Below the pieces are notes generated by a model that had not been told where the DNA came from, searched no databases, and saw nothing but the letters and a program-made list of their open reading frames with translations. From Ruminococcaceae bacterium UBA1417 (GTDB taxonomy: Bacteria; Bacillota; Clostridia; Oscillospirales; Acutalibacteraceae), in NCBI GenBank assembly GCA_002305575.1, contig DBPP01000043.1, positions 1 through 64,000 on the forward strand: 64,000 nt of DNA, read 5' to 3'. Positions 50,799 to 60,323 of this stretch are shown piece by piece. Numbering within the stretch: the first letter of the stretch is position 1; each line of letters starts with the position of its first letter. A program made the position numbers and the translations under genes.

Positions 50799-52916
50799 AT
50801 GGCATCCGAAAAGAAAAAATATTATTACAACCGCGAGCTCAGCTGGATGGATTTCAACGCCCGCGTTCTGGAGGAAGCGCAGAAAAAAGAGAACCCCATT
50901 ATGGAGCGCCTGCGCTTTCTGGCCATCACCGGCTCCAATCTGGATGAATTTTTCATGGTGCGTGTCGCCGGCGTCAAGGTGCAGGTAAGCAGCGGGTATA
51001 CAAAGCCCGACGATTCCGGCCTGACGCCGAAGGAATTGCTCGCGGCGCTCGAGAAGAAGACGCACGACTTTATGGAAAAGCAGTATTCCTGCCTGTACCG
51101 CTCCATTCTTCCGGCGCTAAAAAAACAAGCCGACATGGAATTTCTGTCGCCGGACAAAATGAATGACGAACAGCTGCGTTTCGCCGGCGAGTATTTCCGC
51201 CGCGTGCTGTTCCCTGTCCTGACGCCGCTCGCTGTGGACAGCAGCCGTCCCTTCCCCATGCTCGCCAACAAAAGCCTGAACCTCGCCGTCCGCCTCACCG
51301 CCAAAGAGGATAAGCGCGAAAAATGCTTTGCGATCGTGCAGGTTCCCTCTATTCTGCCCCGCTTTACAGAATTGCCGAAAAACGGCGAAACACGTTGCTT
51401 CGCGCTCTTGGAGGATATCATCACCTACCATCTCAAGGAGCTCTTTGAGCTGCACGAGATCAAGGCTGTATGCCCGTTCCGCATCACGCGCAACTCGGAC
51501 CTCACCATTGATGAGGAAGCCGACGATTTCCTGTATGAGATTGAGAAATCGATCAAGCGCCGCAAGCGCGGGCGTCCGGTCCGTCTTGAGATTTTGCAGC
51601 ATGCGGACAACGACACGCGCAAGTTCCTGATCAAAACACTGGGCATCGCCGAAAACGAGGTTTATGCGTTGCAGGGCCCGATCGACCTGACGTTCTTTTC
51701 TAAATTTGCCGGAATTCCCGGCTGCGAGCGGTTCTGCTTTGCGCCGATTCGTCCAACGACCCCGCCGGGCGATTTCTGGGGCTACACCGATATTTTCAAG
51801 GCCATTCGCGATGGCGACCGCCTCGTACATCACCCCTACGAGACCTTCGACTGCGTCGTACAGTTTATTGCGCAGGCCGCCGAGGATGAAAACGTCCTGG
51901 CGATCAAGCAGACGCTGTACCGCGTCAGCGGCAATTCCCCGATCATTGCGTCGCTGATTCAGGCTGCCGAAAACGGCAAGCAGGTCACGGTGCTTGTGGA
52001 GCTCAAAGCGCGCTTTGACGAGGAAAACAACATCAATTGGGCCCGCAAACTCGAAAAAGCCGGCTGTCACGTCATTTACGGCCTGACCGGTCTCAAGACG
52101 CACTGTAAGATCGCGCTCGTGGTGCGCCGGGAGGAAGACGGCATCCGCCGCTACCTGCACCTGGGCACCGGAAACTACAATGACTCCACGGCAAAAATCT
52201 ACACCGACCTCGGTCTGTTCACCTGCCGCGAGTCGTTTGGCTCCGACGCTTCCTCCCTCTTTAACGTCATCACCGGCTATTCAAGGCCGCCCGAGTACCA
52301 GCACTTCATCGTTGCGCCGCACGGCATGCGCAGCTTCTTCGTCTATATGATCCGTCAGGAAACGGAAAACGCCAAAAAAGGACTGCCCAGCGGCATTACG
52401 GTCAAGGTCAACTCCCTTGTGGACCCGGAGCTGATTGAGCTGCTCTACGAAGCTTCGCAGGCCGGCGTGCCGATCAAAATGATCGTGCGCGGCATTTGCT
52501 GCCTGATTCCAGGCATCGAGGGCGTGAGCGAAAACATCACGGTTATCAGCATTATCGGACAGCTTCTGGAGCACAGCCGCATCTTCCGCTTTGAAAATGC
52601 CGGCAACCCGCGCATTTATATGGGCAGCGCGGACTGGATGCCCAGAAATCTTGACCGACGCGTCGAGCTTGTATTCCCGATCGAGGACGAAAAGCAGAAG
52701 GCGCGCGCCTTCTCGATTCTCGATACCATGCTCAGCGACACGACAAATGCCCGCTACATGCAGAGCGACACCACCTACGAACACGTCGACCTGCGCGGCA
52801 AGCAGAAGATCAGCTCGCAGTTGACATTCTATCACGAAGCGCAGGAGCGTCTCAAGGCGTTACAGGCCATTGAAAAGGACAGCGTTCTGATCCCGATCCA
52901 TTCGGCGGACGAATAA
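50799..52916 (+). CDS. ppk1: Polyphosphate kinase 1
   Basis: Makes polyphosphate from ATP. The 705-residue protein shows NRELSWMDFNARVLEEA at the N-terminus and the autophosphorylated histidine in GLKTHCKIAL (His435, the same number as in E. coli). It has the usual N, H, C1 and C2 domains. A GTG at 50787, overlapping the ppx stop by 4 bases, is a possible earlier start with a better ribosome-site distance. Confidence 0.95.
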   Translation: MASEKKKYYYNRELSWMDFNARVLEEAQKKENPIMERLRFLAITGSNLDEFFMVRVAGVKVQVSSGYTKPDDSGLTPKELLAALEKKTHDFMEKQYSCLYRSILPALKKQADMEFLSPDKMNDEQLRFAGEYFRRVLFPVLTPLAVDSSRPFPMLANKSLNLAVRLTAKEDKREKCFAIVQVPSILPRFTELPKNGETRCFALLEDIITYHLKELFELHEIKAVCPFRITRNSDLTIDEEADDFLYEIEKSIKRRKRGRPVRLEILQHADNDTRKFLIKTLGIAENEVYALQGPIDLTFFSKFAGIPGCERFCFAPIRPTTPPGDFWGYTDIFKAIRDGDRLVHHPYETFDCVVQFIAQAAEDENVLAIKQTLYRVSGNSPIIASLIQAAENGKQVTVLVELKARFDEENNINWARKLEKAGCHVIYGLTGLKTHCKIALVVRREEDGIRRYLHLGTGNYNDSTAKIYTDLGLFTCRESFGSDASSLFNVITGYSRPPEYQHFIVAPHGMRSFFVYMIRQETENAKKGLPSGITVKVNSLVDPELIELLYEASQAGVPIKMIVRGICCLIPGIEGVSENITVISIIGQLLEHSRIFRFENAGNPRIYMGSADWMPRNLDRRVELVFPIEDEKQKARAFSILDTMLSDTTNARYMQSDTTYEHVDLRGKQKISSQLTFYHEAQERLKALQAIEKDSVLIPIHSADE

Positions 52917-52940
52917 ACATACAGAAAGGTTGAAAGGAAT

Positions 52941-54017
52941 ATGAAGAAAATCGGAATTTTGACAAGCGGCGGCGACTGCCAGGGCCTGAACGCCTCCATT
53001 CGCGGCGTTGCAAAATCGCTCTACGAGGAATTCGGCGACAACGTGGAAATCTACGGCATCAAAGACGGCTACAAAGGTCTGATCTTCGGCGAATACAAGC
53101 TGATGAAGCCCGAGGATTTCTCCGGCATCCTGACGCTTGGCGGCACCATTCTTGGCACCTCGCGCCAGCCGTTCAAACTTATGCGTGTGATCGATGAGAA
53201 CAGCGTCGACAAGGTCAAGAACATGAAGGAGACATACAGAAAGATCGGTCTGGACTGCCTCGTGATCCTCGGCGGAAACGGCACGCAGAAAACCGCCAAC
53301 CTTCTGCGCGAGGAGGGGCTGAACGTCGTTTCCCTGCCCAAAACGATCGACAACGATGTCTGGGGTACCGACATGACCTTCGGCTTCCACAGTTCCGTGG
53401 AAATTGCGACAAACGTCATCGACTGCATCCACACGACGGCCACCTCGCACGGGCGCATTTTCTGTGTGGAGATCATGGGGCACAAAGTCGGCTGGCTGCC
53501 GCTGTACGCCGGTATTGCCGGCGGTGCAGACGTCATTTTGCTGCCGGAAATCCCGTATGATATTGACAAGGTCGCCAAAACGTTGAATAATAGAATTGCA
53601 AAGGGCAAGAAGTTCTCGATTCTCGCCGTTGCAGAGGGGGCGCTCTCCAAGGAAGAGGCGGCCATGAAAAAGAAGGACTTCAAAAAGGCGCGCGCCGACA
53701 TGAAGCATCCTTCGATCGTTTACCGCATCGCCGACGAGCTCTCCACACGCGTGGACAACGAGATCCGTGTCTGCGTGCCGGGGCACTTCCAGCGCGGCGG
53801 CAGCCCGTGCGCCTATGATCGTGTGCTCTCCACACGCTTCGGCGCGGCGGCGGCCAAGCTCATCCGCGAGAAAAACTACGGCAACATGGTCGGTCTTGTC
53901 AATGGCAAGATCGTCCCCGTGCCGCTCAGCGAGGTGGCCGGCAAGCTCAAGACCGTCCCCGTAGATTGCGAGGAAATCCTCGCAGCGAAGGAAATCGGCA
54001 TTTCCTTCGGAGACTAA
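52941..54017 (+). CDS. pfkA: 6-phosphofructokinase with mixed ATP/PPi signature
   Basis: A 358-residue PfkA-superfamily kinase for fructose 6-phosphate. Motifs are SGGDCQGLNASI at the N-terminus, GGNGT at 111-115, PKTIDND at 133-139 and FQRGGSPCAYDR near the C-terminus. The phosphoryl-donor positions are mixed: Gly after GGN resembles ATP enzymes, while Lys in PKTIDND resembles PPi-dependent ones. The donor should not be assumed. GAAAGG precedes the ATG. Confidence 0.9.
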   Translation: MKKIGILTSGGDCQGLNASIRGVAKSLYEEFGDNVEIYGIKDGYKGLIFGEYKLMKPEDFSGILTLGGTILGTSRQPFKLMRVIDENSVDKVKNMKETYRKIGLDCLVILGGNGTQKTANLLREEGLNVVSLPKTIDNDVWGTDMTFGFHSSVEIATNVIDCIHTTATSHGRIFCVEIMGHKVGWLPLYAGIAGGADVILLPEIPYDIDKVAKTLNNRIAKGKKFSILAVAEGALSKEEAAMKKKDFKKARADMKHPSIVYRIADELSTRVDNEIRVCVPGHFQRGGSPCAYDRVLSTRFGAAAAKLIREKNYGNMVGLVNGKIVPVPLSEVAGKLKTVPVDCEEILAAKEIGISFGD

Positions 54018-54052
54018 AATACTCCGGTGTATCCGGGAAAGGTTGATTCAAA

Positions 54053-54934
54053 ATGAAGTATTCCGTCAGTACCTACAGCTACATGAAAATGATCCGCGCC
54101 GGCAAAATCACGCCGTTTGAGGTCATCGCGAAGACCAAGGAGCTTGGTTTCGACGCGATTGAATTCGTCGATTTCGTCGATTTCCTGCCGCTGCCCGAGG
54201 AGGAGCGCCCGGCCTACGCCGAAAAGATCCGCGCAGAAGCGGACCGCCTCGGCCTCGAGATCTCGAGCCTCACAATCGGCGCAGATTTCATCAACGGCAG
54301 CGACGGCGATTTTGAAAAGGAAGTCGAACGCGTCAAGAAGTTCGTCGACATCGGCCGCATTCTCGGCGTCAAGCGCATGCGCCACGACGCCACAGTCGGC
54401 TACCCGGTCAATTCCGGCAAATACTGCGCGTTTGACGCGCTGCTCCCCCGTCTTGCGGAAGGCTGCCGCCGTGTCACCGAGTATGCCGAGCAGTTTGGCA
54501 TCCGCACCATGATCGAAAACCACGGCTTCTATGCGCAGGATTCCGAGCGTGTGGAAAAGCTGTACACCGCGATCAACCACAGGAATTTCGGCCTGCTTTG
54601 CGATATGGGTAACTTCCTGTGCGCCGACGAAAATCCGGCGATGGCGTTTGCACGCGTCGCACCGTACGCGATTTACGTTCACGCAAAAGACTTCATTGTC
54701 AAGCCCTTTGAAGCGCCGAATCCGGGCGAGGGCGCTTTCCAGACCCGCGGCGGAAATTATCTGCGCGGCACCATCGTGGGCCACGGCAACGTGCCGGTCA
54801 AGCAGTGCCTGTTCCAGCTGAAGAAAGCCGGTTACGATGATTGCATCTCCATCGAATTCGAAGGCATGGAGCCCGTATTCGATGCGCTGCGTATCGGCCT
54901 TGCCAACCTCAAGCGTTACTGGTCTGAGCTCTAA
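54053..54934 (+). CDS. Sugar phosphate isomerase/epimerase (xylose isomerase-like TIM barrel)
   Basis: A 293-residue protein of the AP-endonuclease-2 fold group. Motifs include LGFDAIEFVDFVDF, MIENHGFYAQD, GLLCDMGNFLCADE and SIEFEGMEP, with likely metal ligands Glu, Asp, His and Glu. The reaction is unknown, usually epimerisation or isomerisation of sugars or inosose. It follows pfk on the same strand after 35 bases and ends before a terminator. Confidence 0.88.
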   Translation: MKYSVSTYSYMKMIRAGKITPFEVIAKTKELGFDAIEFVDFVDFLPLPEEERPAYAEKIRAEADRLGLEISSLTIGADFINGSDGDFEKEVERVKKFVDIGRILGVKRMRHDATVGYPVNSGKYCAFDALLPRLAEGCRRVTEYAEQFGIRTMIENHGFYAQDSERVEKLYTAINHRNFGLLCDMGNFLCADENPAMAFARVAPYAIYVHAKDFIVKPFEAPNPGEGAFQTRGGNYLRGTIVGHGNVPVKQCLFQLKKAGYDDCISIEFEGMEPVFDALRIGLANLKRYWSEL

Positions 54935-54947
54935 TGAATTTTTTCGG

Positions 54948-54979
54948 GTCCCGCGTCGAAACGGCGCGGGACTTTTTCT
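54948..54979 (+). terminator. Terminator after the isomerase gene
   Basis: Stem GTCCCGCG/CGCGGGAC followed by TTTTTCTT. It closes the ppx-ppk-pfk-isomerase run. Confidence 0.9.
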
Positions 54980-55007
54980 TGCAAACGGGCTGCGATTGTA
55001 GTATAGT
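54979..55007 (+). promoter_or_regulatory. Promoter for pepT
   Basis: Plus strand: -35 TTGCAA (54979-54984), 17-nt spacer, -10 TATAGT (55002-55007), directly after the preceding terminator. Confidence 0.65.
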
Positions 55008-55042
55008 TAGAGCAGCAAAATCACCATACAGGAGTTGTTCTT

Positions 55043-56254
55043 ATGTCTGTTCAGGAGAAATTTTTGGATTATGTCCGTTTTGACACGCAGTCGAATCCCA
55101 CTTCCGACACACTGCCTTCCACAGAGAAGCAGAAAACACTCGGCGCGCACCTTGTAGAGGAAATGAAGCGCATTGGCGTGCAGGATGCCTTCATGGACGC
55201 GCACGGTTATGTCTACGGCACCATTCCGGCAAACTGTGAAAAGAAAAACACCATCGGCTTTATCGCGCACATGGATACTTCCCCCGATTTCAGCGGCAAA
55301 GACGTTAAGCCGCGCGTCATTGAGCAATACGACGGCGGCGATATTGTGCTGAATGAGGCGCTCGGCATCGTTACAACGACGGCGGATTTCCCGGCTATCC
55401 AAAAGCGGGCGGGAAAAACGTTGATCGTCACCGACGGCACCACGCTGCTTGGCGCAGACGATAAAGCGGGTGTCGCGGAAATCATGCAGATGGCTGAGGA
55501 GCTCATCCAAAATAACCTGCCGCACGGCACGGTCAAGCTCGCCTTTACGCCGGATGAGGAAATCGGCAAGGGTCCGGTCGCGTTCGACGTCGCCGGCTTT
55601 GGCTGTGATTTTGCCTATACGGTGGATGGCGGCGATCTCGGCGAGTTGGAGTACGAAAATTTCAACGGCGCTTCGGCGCATGTCGCCGTCAAAGGGCTGA
55701 GCGTTCATCCTGGCAGCGCCAAAAACAAAATGATCAATGCGATGCGCGTCGCGATGGAGTTCGCCGCGCTCCTGCCGGTGCATGAGGTGCCGGAAAACAC
55801 CGAGGGCTATGAGGGCTTCGCACACCTGGTGGGCATGCAGGGCGAAATCGAAAACGCCACGCTCGATTACATCATTCGCGACCATGACCGCACGCTTTTC
55901 GAAGGACGCAAGGAAAAATTCCGTCTCGCCGCAGAATTCCTCAATCGCAAATACGGCCGTGACCTTGTCTCCGTCGAAATCCGTGACATGTACTACAACA
56001 TGAAGGAAAAAATTCTGCCGCACATGGAGATCATCGAGACGGCTAAGGCCGCGATGCTCCAAAACGGCGTCGAGCCGAAAATCATTCCGATCCGTGGTGG
56101 CACGGATGGCGCGCGTCTTTCCTTTATGGGTCTGCCCTGCCCGAACCTGTGCACTGGCGGCGAAAATGCGCACGGCAAGCACGAATTCGCTGTGGTGGAG
56201 GACATGGAAAAGATCGTGGAAATCTTGAAAACCATCGTCGCCCTTGTAGAATGA
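55043..56254 (+). CDS. pepT: Peptidase T (tripeptide aminopeptidase)
   Basis: A 403-residue M20B zinc peptidase releasing the N-terminal residue of tripeptides. The zinc and catalytic motifs are FIAHMDTSPD, LLGADDKAG, FTPDEEIGKG and DGGDLGELE. The dimerisation domain (about 205-315) has the KGLSVHPGSAKNKM motif. No signal peptide. It has its own promoter, and the Gfo/Idh gene starts 17 bases after it. Confidence 0.95.
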   Translation: MSVQEKFLDYVRFDTQSNPTSDTLPSTEKQKTLGAHLVEEMKRIGVQDAFMDAHGYVYGTIPANCEKKNTIGFIAHMDTSPDFSGKDVKPRVIEQYDGGDIVLNEALGIVTTTADFPAIQKRAGKTLIVTDGTTLLGADDKAGVAEIMQMAEELIQNNLPHGTVKLAFTPDEEIGKGPVAFDVAGFGCDFAYTVDGGDLGELEYENFNGASAHVAVKGLSVHPGSAKNKMINAMRVAMEFAALLPVHEVPENTEGYEGFAHLVGMQGEIENATLDYIIRDHDRTLFEGRKEKFRLAAEFLNRKYGRDLVSVEIRDMYYNMKEKILPHMEIIETAKAAMLQNGVEPKIIPIRGGTDGARLSFMGLPCPNLCTGGENAHGKHEFAVVEDMEKIVEILKTIVALVE

Positions 56255-56271
56255 CCGGAAAGGAGAACACC

Positions 56272-57264
56272 ATGCTGCGATTTGGCACAGTCGGCACAAG
56301 CTGGATCACAAACAGTTATATTGAAGGCGCGCTCGACAGCGGGCTCTGGAATCTCACCGCCGTCTACTCGCGTACGCGGGAAAAGGGGCTGGAATTCGGT
56401 GCAAAATTCGGTGTTGAAACCGTTTTTACCGATCTCTCCAAAATGGCACAGAGCGACTGCATCGATGCGGTGTACATCGCAAGCCCGAATAAGCTGCACA
56501 CGGCACAGGCGCGCGTATTTCTGGAAAATGGCAAACACGTGATCTGCGAAAAGCCGCTCAGCGCACATGCGGAAGATGTCGCGGCACTGCAAGCGCTTGC
56601 CGCGGAACGCGGGCTGATTTATCTGGAAGCGATCATGTATATGCACCTGCCGCAGCGCAAACTGCTGGAAAACGCGCTTGAGAAGATCGGCCCAATCAGC
56701 ATGGCCAAAATTGATTTTTGTCAGCGCTCTTCGAAGTACGACGCGTATCTTTCGGGCCAGTTGCCAAATATCTTTAACCCGGAGCTGGAAACCGGCGCGC
56801 TGATGGATCTCGGCGTCTACTGCATCTACCCGGCGCTGCATCTGTTCGGCATGCCGGAAAAAACGCAGATTATGGCGCAACTGCTCGAATCGAAAGCCGA
56901 TGGCAGCGGCATTGTGGCGATGCAGTATCCGGACAAGCTCGTCAATCTCGTCTACTCCAAGGTCGGCCAGGCCGGCGCCAACACCGATTTTCAAGGCCTG
57001 CGCGGCACGGTATCCGTCGAATCCATCTCCCGTCTGGCCAACATCGAGATTGTCTACAACGACGGGACAAAGGAAGCTGTCTGCGGCGAGGAGCCCAAAT
57101 ACAGACTGATGGGGTATGAAGCCAAAGATTTCTATCGGTATATCACGGAGCCGGAAGCCTCCGCCACAGAATACGAGACGTGCTGTAAGCTTTCTCACAC
57201 CGTTTCCGCATATATGGAGCGTTTGCGCCGGGAAGGCGGCATCCGTTTCCCCTCTGACCGTTGA
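56272..57264 (+). CDS. Gfo/Idh/MocA family oxidoreductase
   Basis: A 330-residue NAD(P)-dependent sugar or cyclitol dehydrogenase-like protein. The N-terminal Rossmann domain (LRFGTVGTSWITNSY) is followed by VYIASPNKLH, the catalytic Lys in HVICEKPL and the C-terminal substrate domain (ALMDLGVYCIYP). The substrate is unknown. AAAGGAG precedes ATG at 56272. It is probably co-transcribed with pepT and ends at a hairpin terminator. Confidence 0.92.
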   Translation: MLRFGTVGTSWITNSYIEGALDSGLWNLTAVYSRTREKGLEFGAKFGVETVFTDLSKMAQSDCIDAVYIASPNKLHTAQARVFLENGKHVICEKPLSAHAEDVAALQALAAERGLIYLEAIMYMHLPQRKLLENALEKIGPISMAKIDFCQRSSKYDAYLSGQLPNIFNPELETGALMDLGVYCIYPALHLFGMPEKTQIMAQLLESKADGSGIVAMQYPDKLVNLVYSKVGQAGANTDFQGLRGTVSVESISRLANIEIVYNDGTKEAVCGEEPKYRLMGYEAKDFYRYITEPEASATEYETCCKLSHTVSAYMERLRREGGIRFPSDR

Positions 57265-57290
57265 TCCCATCGCACGATCCAACACAAACC

Positions 57291-57338
57291 ACAGCCCCGG
57301 GCTACAATCCGCACACAATGCGGACAGCCCGGGGCTGT
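57291..57338 (+). terminator. Terminator-like hairpin after the Gfo/Idh gene
   Basis: Outer stem CAGCCCCGGGCT/AGCCCGGGGCTG with an inner CCGC/GCGG hairpin, followed by TTCTGTTT. Confidence 0.75.
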
Positions 57339-57547
57339 TCTGTTTCCATAGGCGCATTCGAAGAACTCAAACGCCGCCTATGCTGTTTTACCGCAACAAT
57401 TCTCCAAAGCAGGAGGCTGCCGCGCCTATCTCCGCGTTGGCTGTTCCGCCTCCGCCCACAGCTCATGCGGCGTACCGCTTTCAAAGCCGGGTCTTGATCC
57501 ACTTCATTTTTCAGCAATGTGCCGAGCATGCCGCCCTTTTGCACAAA

Positions 57548-57691
57548 GCGTAAGGTCTAAGACTTCTTGCAGCACGGGATACGGCGGCTCTGCGCCGGCA
57601 TACCGCTGGACAATAAAACCGTTCTGCCGGTGAAGAAAGATGGCCTGAACACGCTTCCTGTAGAATCGCCTGCAAAAACGGCCGCAAAGCG
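57548..57691 (-). pseudogene. Degraded C-terminal gene fragment
   Basis: The minus strand reads QNGFIVQRYAGAEPPYP and VLDLTLCAKGRHARHIAEK up to a stop near 57513, which looks like true protein, but there is no start and the upstream part is shifted in frame. It lies just downstream of the methyltransferase. The rest of 57340-57547 shows nothing recognisable. Family unknown. Confidence 0.35.
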
Positions 57692-58336
57692 TTACGCACG
57701 GAATTCACCATCCCGGCGCGGCGGAAGGTAAAAAATGCGCGTGGTTGTATCCCGCGTTTTATCCCGAATCTCCTGCTCGAGTGTAAATCCGGCTTGTTCA
57801 AATAAATCGCCATAGACCGGATGGTAATACGCGACCCAGATTTCTCTGTTACGTTCCATTTGGCTGTCTATCAATTTTCCAATCACCTGCTGGAAGATCG
57901 TCTTGCCGAAGGGATTATAAAAGTAAAATACATCGTAATCGGCATACCGCGCAAAGTCTGTGGCGTTCGCATAGATGCAGTCAACTTTCATGTTCAGCCT
58001 GTCCATGTTTTTCCGTGCAATCTCGAGCAGATGCCTATCCAGATCCAGGCCGGCCACACTTTTGTAGCCCGCTTCCACCGCGCATTTCAGACACATGCCC
58101 TTTCCGCACCCCACATCGAGGAAGGCGCTTTTCTGAGGAATCGCCGGGATGCGCTGTAACACGCGTTTCATATCGCCAGAATCCGTCATACTATATCCAT
58201 GAAACTCTTCCACGTTTCTTTGCAGCTCGCCGACATAAACCATGCTGAAATCAAGTCCACGGATTCTCTCGTAGATGGAATTGGCCAGAAACTTGATCCA
58301 TCTTTTCGATCTCACCTTAAAATCGTAGTTTCTCAT
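57692..58336 (-). CDS. Class I SAM-dependent methyltransferase
   Basis: A 214-residue methyltransferase with motif I FLDVGCGKGMCLKCA near residue 72 and acidic GLDLDRHLLE after the next strand. FYFYNPFGKTI takes the place of motif IV. The N-terminus is basic (KVRSKRWIKFLANSIYER). The substrate is unknown. It is on the same strand as the aldo/keto reductase and cupin genes and may form one unit with them. Confidence 0.82.
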   Translation of the reverse strand: MRNYDFKVRSKRWIKFLANSIYERIRGLDFSMVYVGELQRNVEEFHGYSMTDSGDMKRVLQRIPAIPQKSAFLDVGCGKGMCLKCAVEAGYKSVAGLDLDRHLLEIARKNMDRLNMKVDCIYANATDFARYADYDVFYFYNPFGKTIFQQVIGKLIDSQMERNREIWVAYYHPVYGDLFEQAGFTLEQEIRDKTRDTTTRIFYLPPRRDGEFRA

Positions 58337-58373
58337 CCTTTACACTCCGATCTTGTTGCTGCAACAACTGAAT

Positions 58374-59429
58374 TTATCCTTTGCTCTTGGCTTCAATCTT
58401 CTGATTTCCCGTAGACCAGACATGGGCTTCTTTTGCGGCTTCCGGGGTATTCTGCGCCATGACCCCCACCAGATTGTGGGGCACATACGCTTCCTCCAAA
58501 TATAAACATTCTTCCGGCGTCAAAGTCAGTGCCGTGGCCTGGGCCGCGCCCTCCACATGGTGGCGCTTTGTTGCACCCACGACCGGGGCGGTCACTTTCT
58601 TGAGCAGCCATGCCAGAGCAACCTCCGTCATCGTCACACCGCGCTTTTCCGCCAATTCCGCCACACGATCGATGATCGCCGCATCCTGCTTTGCTGTGGC
58701 GTCATATTTGAATTTGGCGTAGCTGTCTTCCTCCAGACGTTTGGAAGTTTCACCGCGGTGCTTCGAGAGTCGTCCGCCCGCCAGGGCACTGTAGGGGGTC
58801 ATGGCAATGTTGTCCTCGGCACACAGCTTCACCATCTCCCGTTCCTCCTCCCGGAAGATCAGGTTGTAATGGCCTTGAATGGAAACAAATTTGGCAAAGC
58901 CCTCTTTTTCAGCCAGCGCATTGGCCTTAGCCAACTGGTAGGCAAAACAGTTCGAGATGCCGATATACCGCGCTTTGCCGGCCTTTACAATCCGATTCAG
59001 GCCATCCATGATGTCATAAAGAGGCGTTTGATGATCCCACATATGATAGATATAGAGATCCACATAATCGAGTCCCAGATTTTTCAGGCTTGTGTCAATC
59101 ATCTGCTCGATGTGCTGCTGGCCCGAGATCCCGTTTTGAATTTCCGCCTGCGTGCGGGGAAGGAACTTGGTAGCCACCACAACCTCGTCCCGCTTGGCAA
59201 AATCCCGCAAGGCGCGGCCCAGATACCGTTCGCTCGTACCGCTTTGGTATCCAATAGCCGTATCAAAAAAGTTGATGCCCAACTCCAAGCCGTGTTTGAT
59301 GATCTCTCTAGAATGCTCCTCATCCAGGGTCCAGCTATGCTGGCCGTTTTGGGCGTCGCCAAAGCCCATGCATCCCATACAGATGCGGGAAACCATCAGT
59401 TCCGAATTACCTAATTTTGCATATTGCAT
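58374..59429 (-). CDS. Aldo/keto reductase
   Basis: A 351-residue NADPH-dependent oxidoreductase with a TIM-barrel fold. Catalytic residues are visible: Asp and Tyr in FFDTAIGYQSG, Lys in VVATKFLP and His in YIYHMWDH. The C-terminal cofactor part contains PVVGATKRHHVEG. It probably reduces carbonyls. It starts 12 bases after the cupin gene stop, implying one operon. Confidence 0.92.
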   Translation of the reverse strand: MQYAKLGNSELMVSRICMGCMGFGDAQNGQHSWTLDEEHSREIIKHGLELGINFFDTAIGYQSGTSERYLGRALRDFAKRDEVVVATKFLPRTQAEIQNGISGQQHIEQMIDTSLKNLGLDYVDLYIYHMWDHQTPLYDIMDGLNRIVKAGKARYIGISNCFAYQLAKANALAEKEGFAKFVSIQGHYNLIFREEEREMVKLCAEDNIAMTPYSALAGGRLSKHRGETSKRLEEDSYAKFKYDATAKQDAAIIDRVAELAEKRGVTMTEVALAWLLKKVTAPVVGATKRHHVEGAAQATALTLTPEECLYLEEAYVPHNLVGVMAQNTPEAAKEAHVWSTGNQKIEAKSKG

Positions 59430-59441
59430 GATGCTCCCTCC

Positions 59442-59879
59442 TTACTCCAAATTTTCATAGACCGCATCGCTGACTGCTTCCAGCCATTCATTGGAAGTAT
59501 CTTCCCCCGGCACTTCCACTGCGATATGCGAAAACCAACTGTCTTTCTTGGCACCATGCCAGTGCTTGACATTGGCCCGTATGGTGACGACGGTACCGGG
59601 AATCAGGCGGATCGCCTCTTTGCCTTCTTCCTGATACCAGCCCTCGCCAGCCGTGCAGATCAGCAGCTGACCGCCGCCGGATTTCGCCTTATGAATATGC
59701 CAGTTATTGCGGCAGCCCGGCTCAAAGGTGACGTTGGCCAGGAATACCGGACACTGGCCGGGAACGGTCAGGGGATTCAGGTAGGAATTCCCCACGAAAT
59801 ACTGGGCATAGGCCGTGTTCTCCTTTCCCAGACCGAATACATTTTCCTTGTCAAAAACTTCTTTTTCCATGGTTTTCAT
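59442..59879 (-). CDS. Cupin domain protein
   Basis: A 145-residue cupin with metal-ligand motif NNWHIHKAKSGGGQ and second motif ANVKHWHGA. This group is often encoded with aldo/keto reductases and carboxymuconolactone decarboxylases in gut Clostridia. AAGGAGG precedes ATG at 59879. The ATG overlaps the stop of the fragment just upstream (ATGA). Confidence 0.88.
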   Translation of the reverse strand: MKTMEKEVFDKENVFGLGKENTAYAQYFVGNSYLNPLTVPGQCPVFLANVTFEPGCRNNWHIHKAKSGGGQLLICTAGEGWYQEEGKEAIRLIPGTVVTIRANVKHWHGAKKDSWFSHIAVEVPGEDTSNEWLEAVSDAVYENLE

Positions 59880-60252
59880 TGTAAATCCTCCTTATCTAAT
59901 GAAATACCATTGTCCTCTACATCCGGGCGAACGTCCGGAATCTCTGCCCCACACGTCTCGCAGACGCTGCAATTTGCAAATCGCCCTGTGTTTCTGCCGA
60001 CTGCACGGGAAAAGCCGCAACAGGATCCGCCGGTCAAAACGGCCGGTACGCCTGAGATGCTCCTGGTTTCTGCGGTCGTTGCCGGCTCAGTTTCCCGATT
60101 CACGCCGGTTTGCGGCTGTCCGGGACTATCCGGCAAACTTGGTTCCGATACGGACGTTTGTGCACCGGCAAATGGTTTCGCGCCCTGCGTGTTTGGGAAA
60201 CACTGCCAGATGGACCTAAAAATAGGACGGTGAATACCGCTGCAAGTTTTTT
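59876..60252 (-). pseudogene. Frameshifted remnant of a small secreted protein
   Basis: A signal-like segment KKLAAVFTVLFLG (about 60214-60252) is followed, in another frame, by a Thr/Pro/Ser-rich linker and a Cys-containing tail (ANCSVCETCGAEI) that ends at 59876, overlapping the cupin start by 4 bases. No ribosome site or start codon joins the parts. It is best seen as a decayed lipoprotein-like gene. A short real gene of 86 residues from 60136 cannot be excluded. Confidence 0.35.
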
Positions 60253-60323
60253 CTGAAATTGCAGCTGTTTTTCAGCTTTCCAAGCGTTTTTAACGGCAAA
60301 TCCTGTCGTCCGATCTTGCTTTT

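Noticed and set aside
55993..57357. A 454-codon minus-strand open frame opposite pepT and the Gfo/Idh gene
   Set aside because: Mirror frame of two clear plus-strand enzymes, with no start signal or family features.
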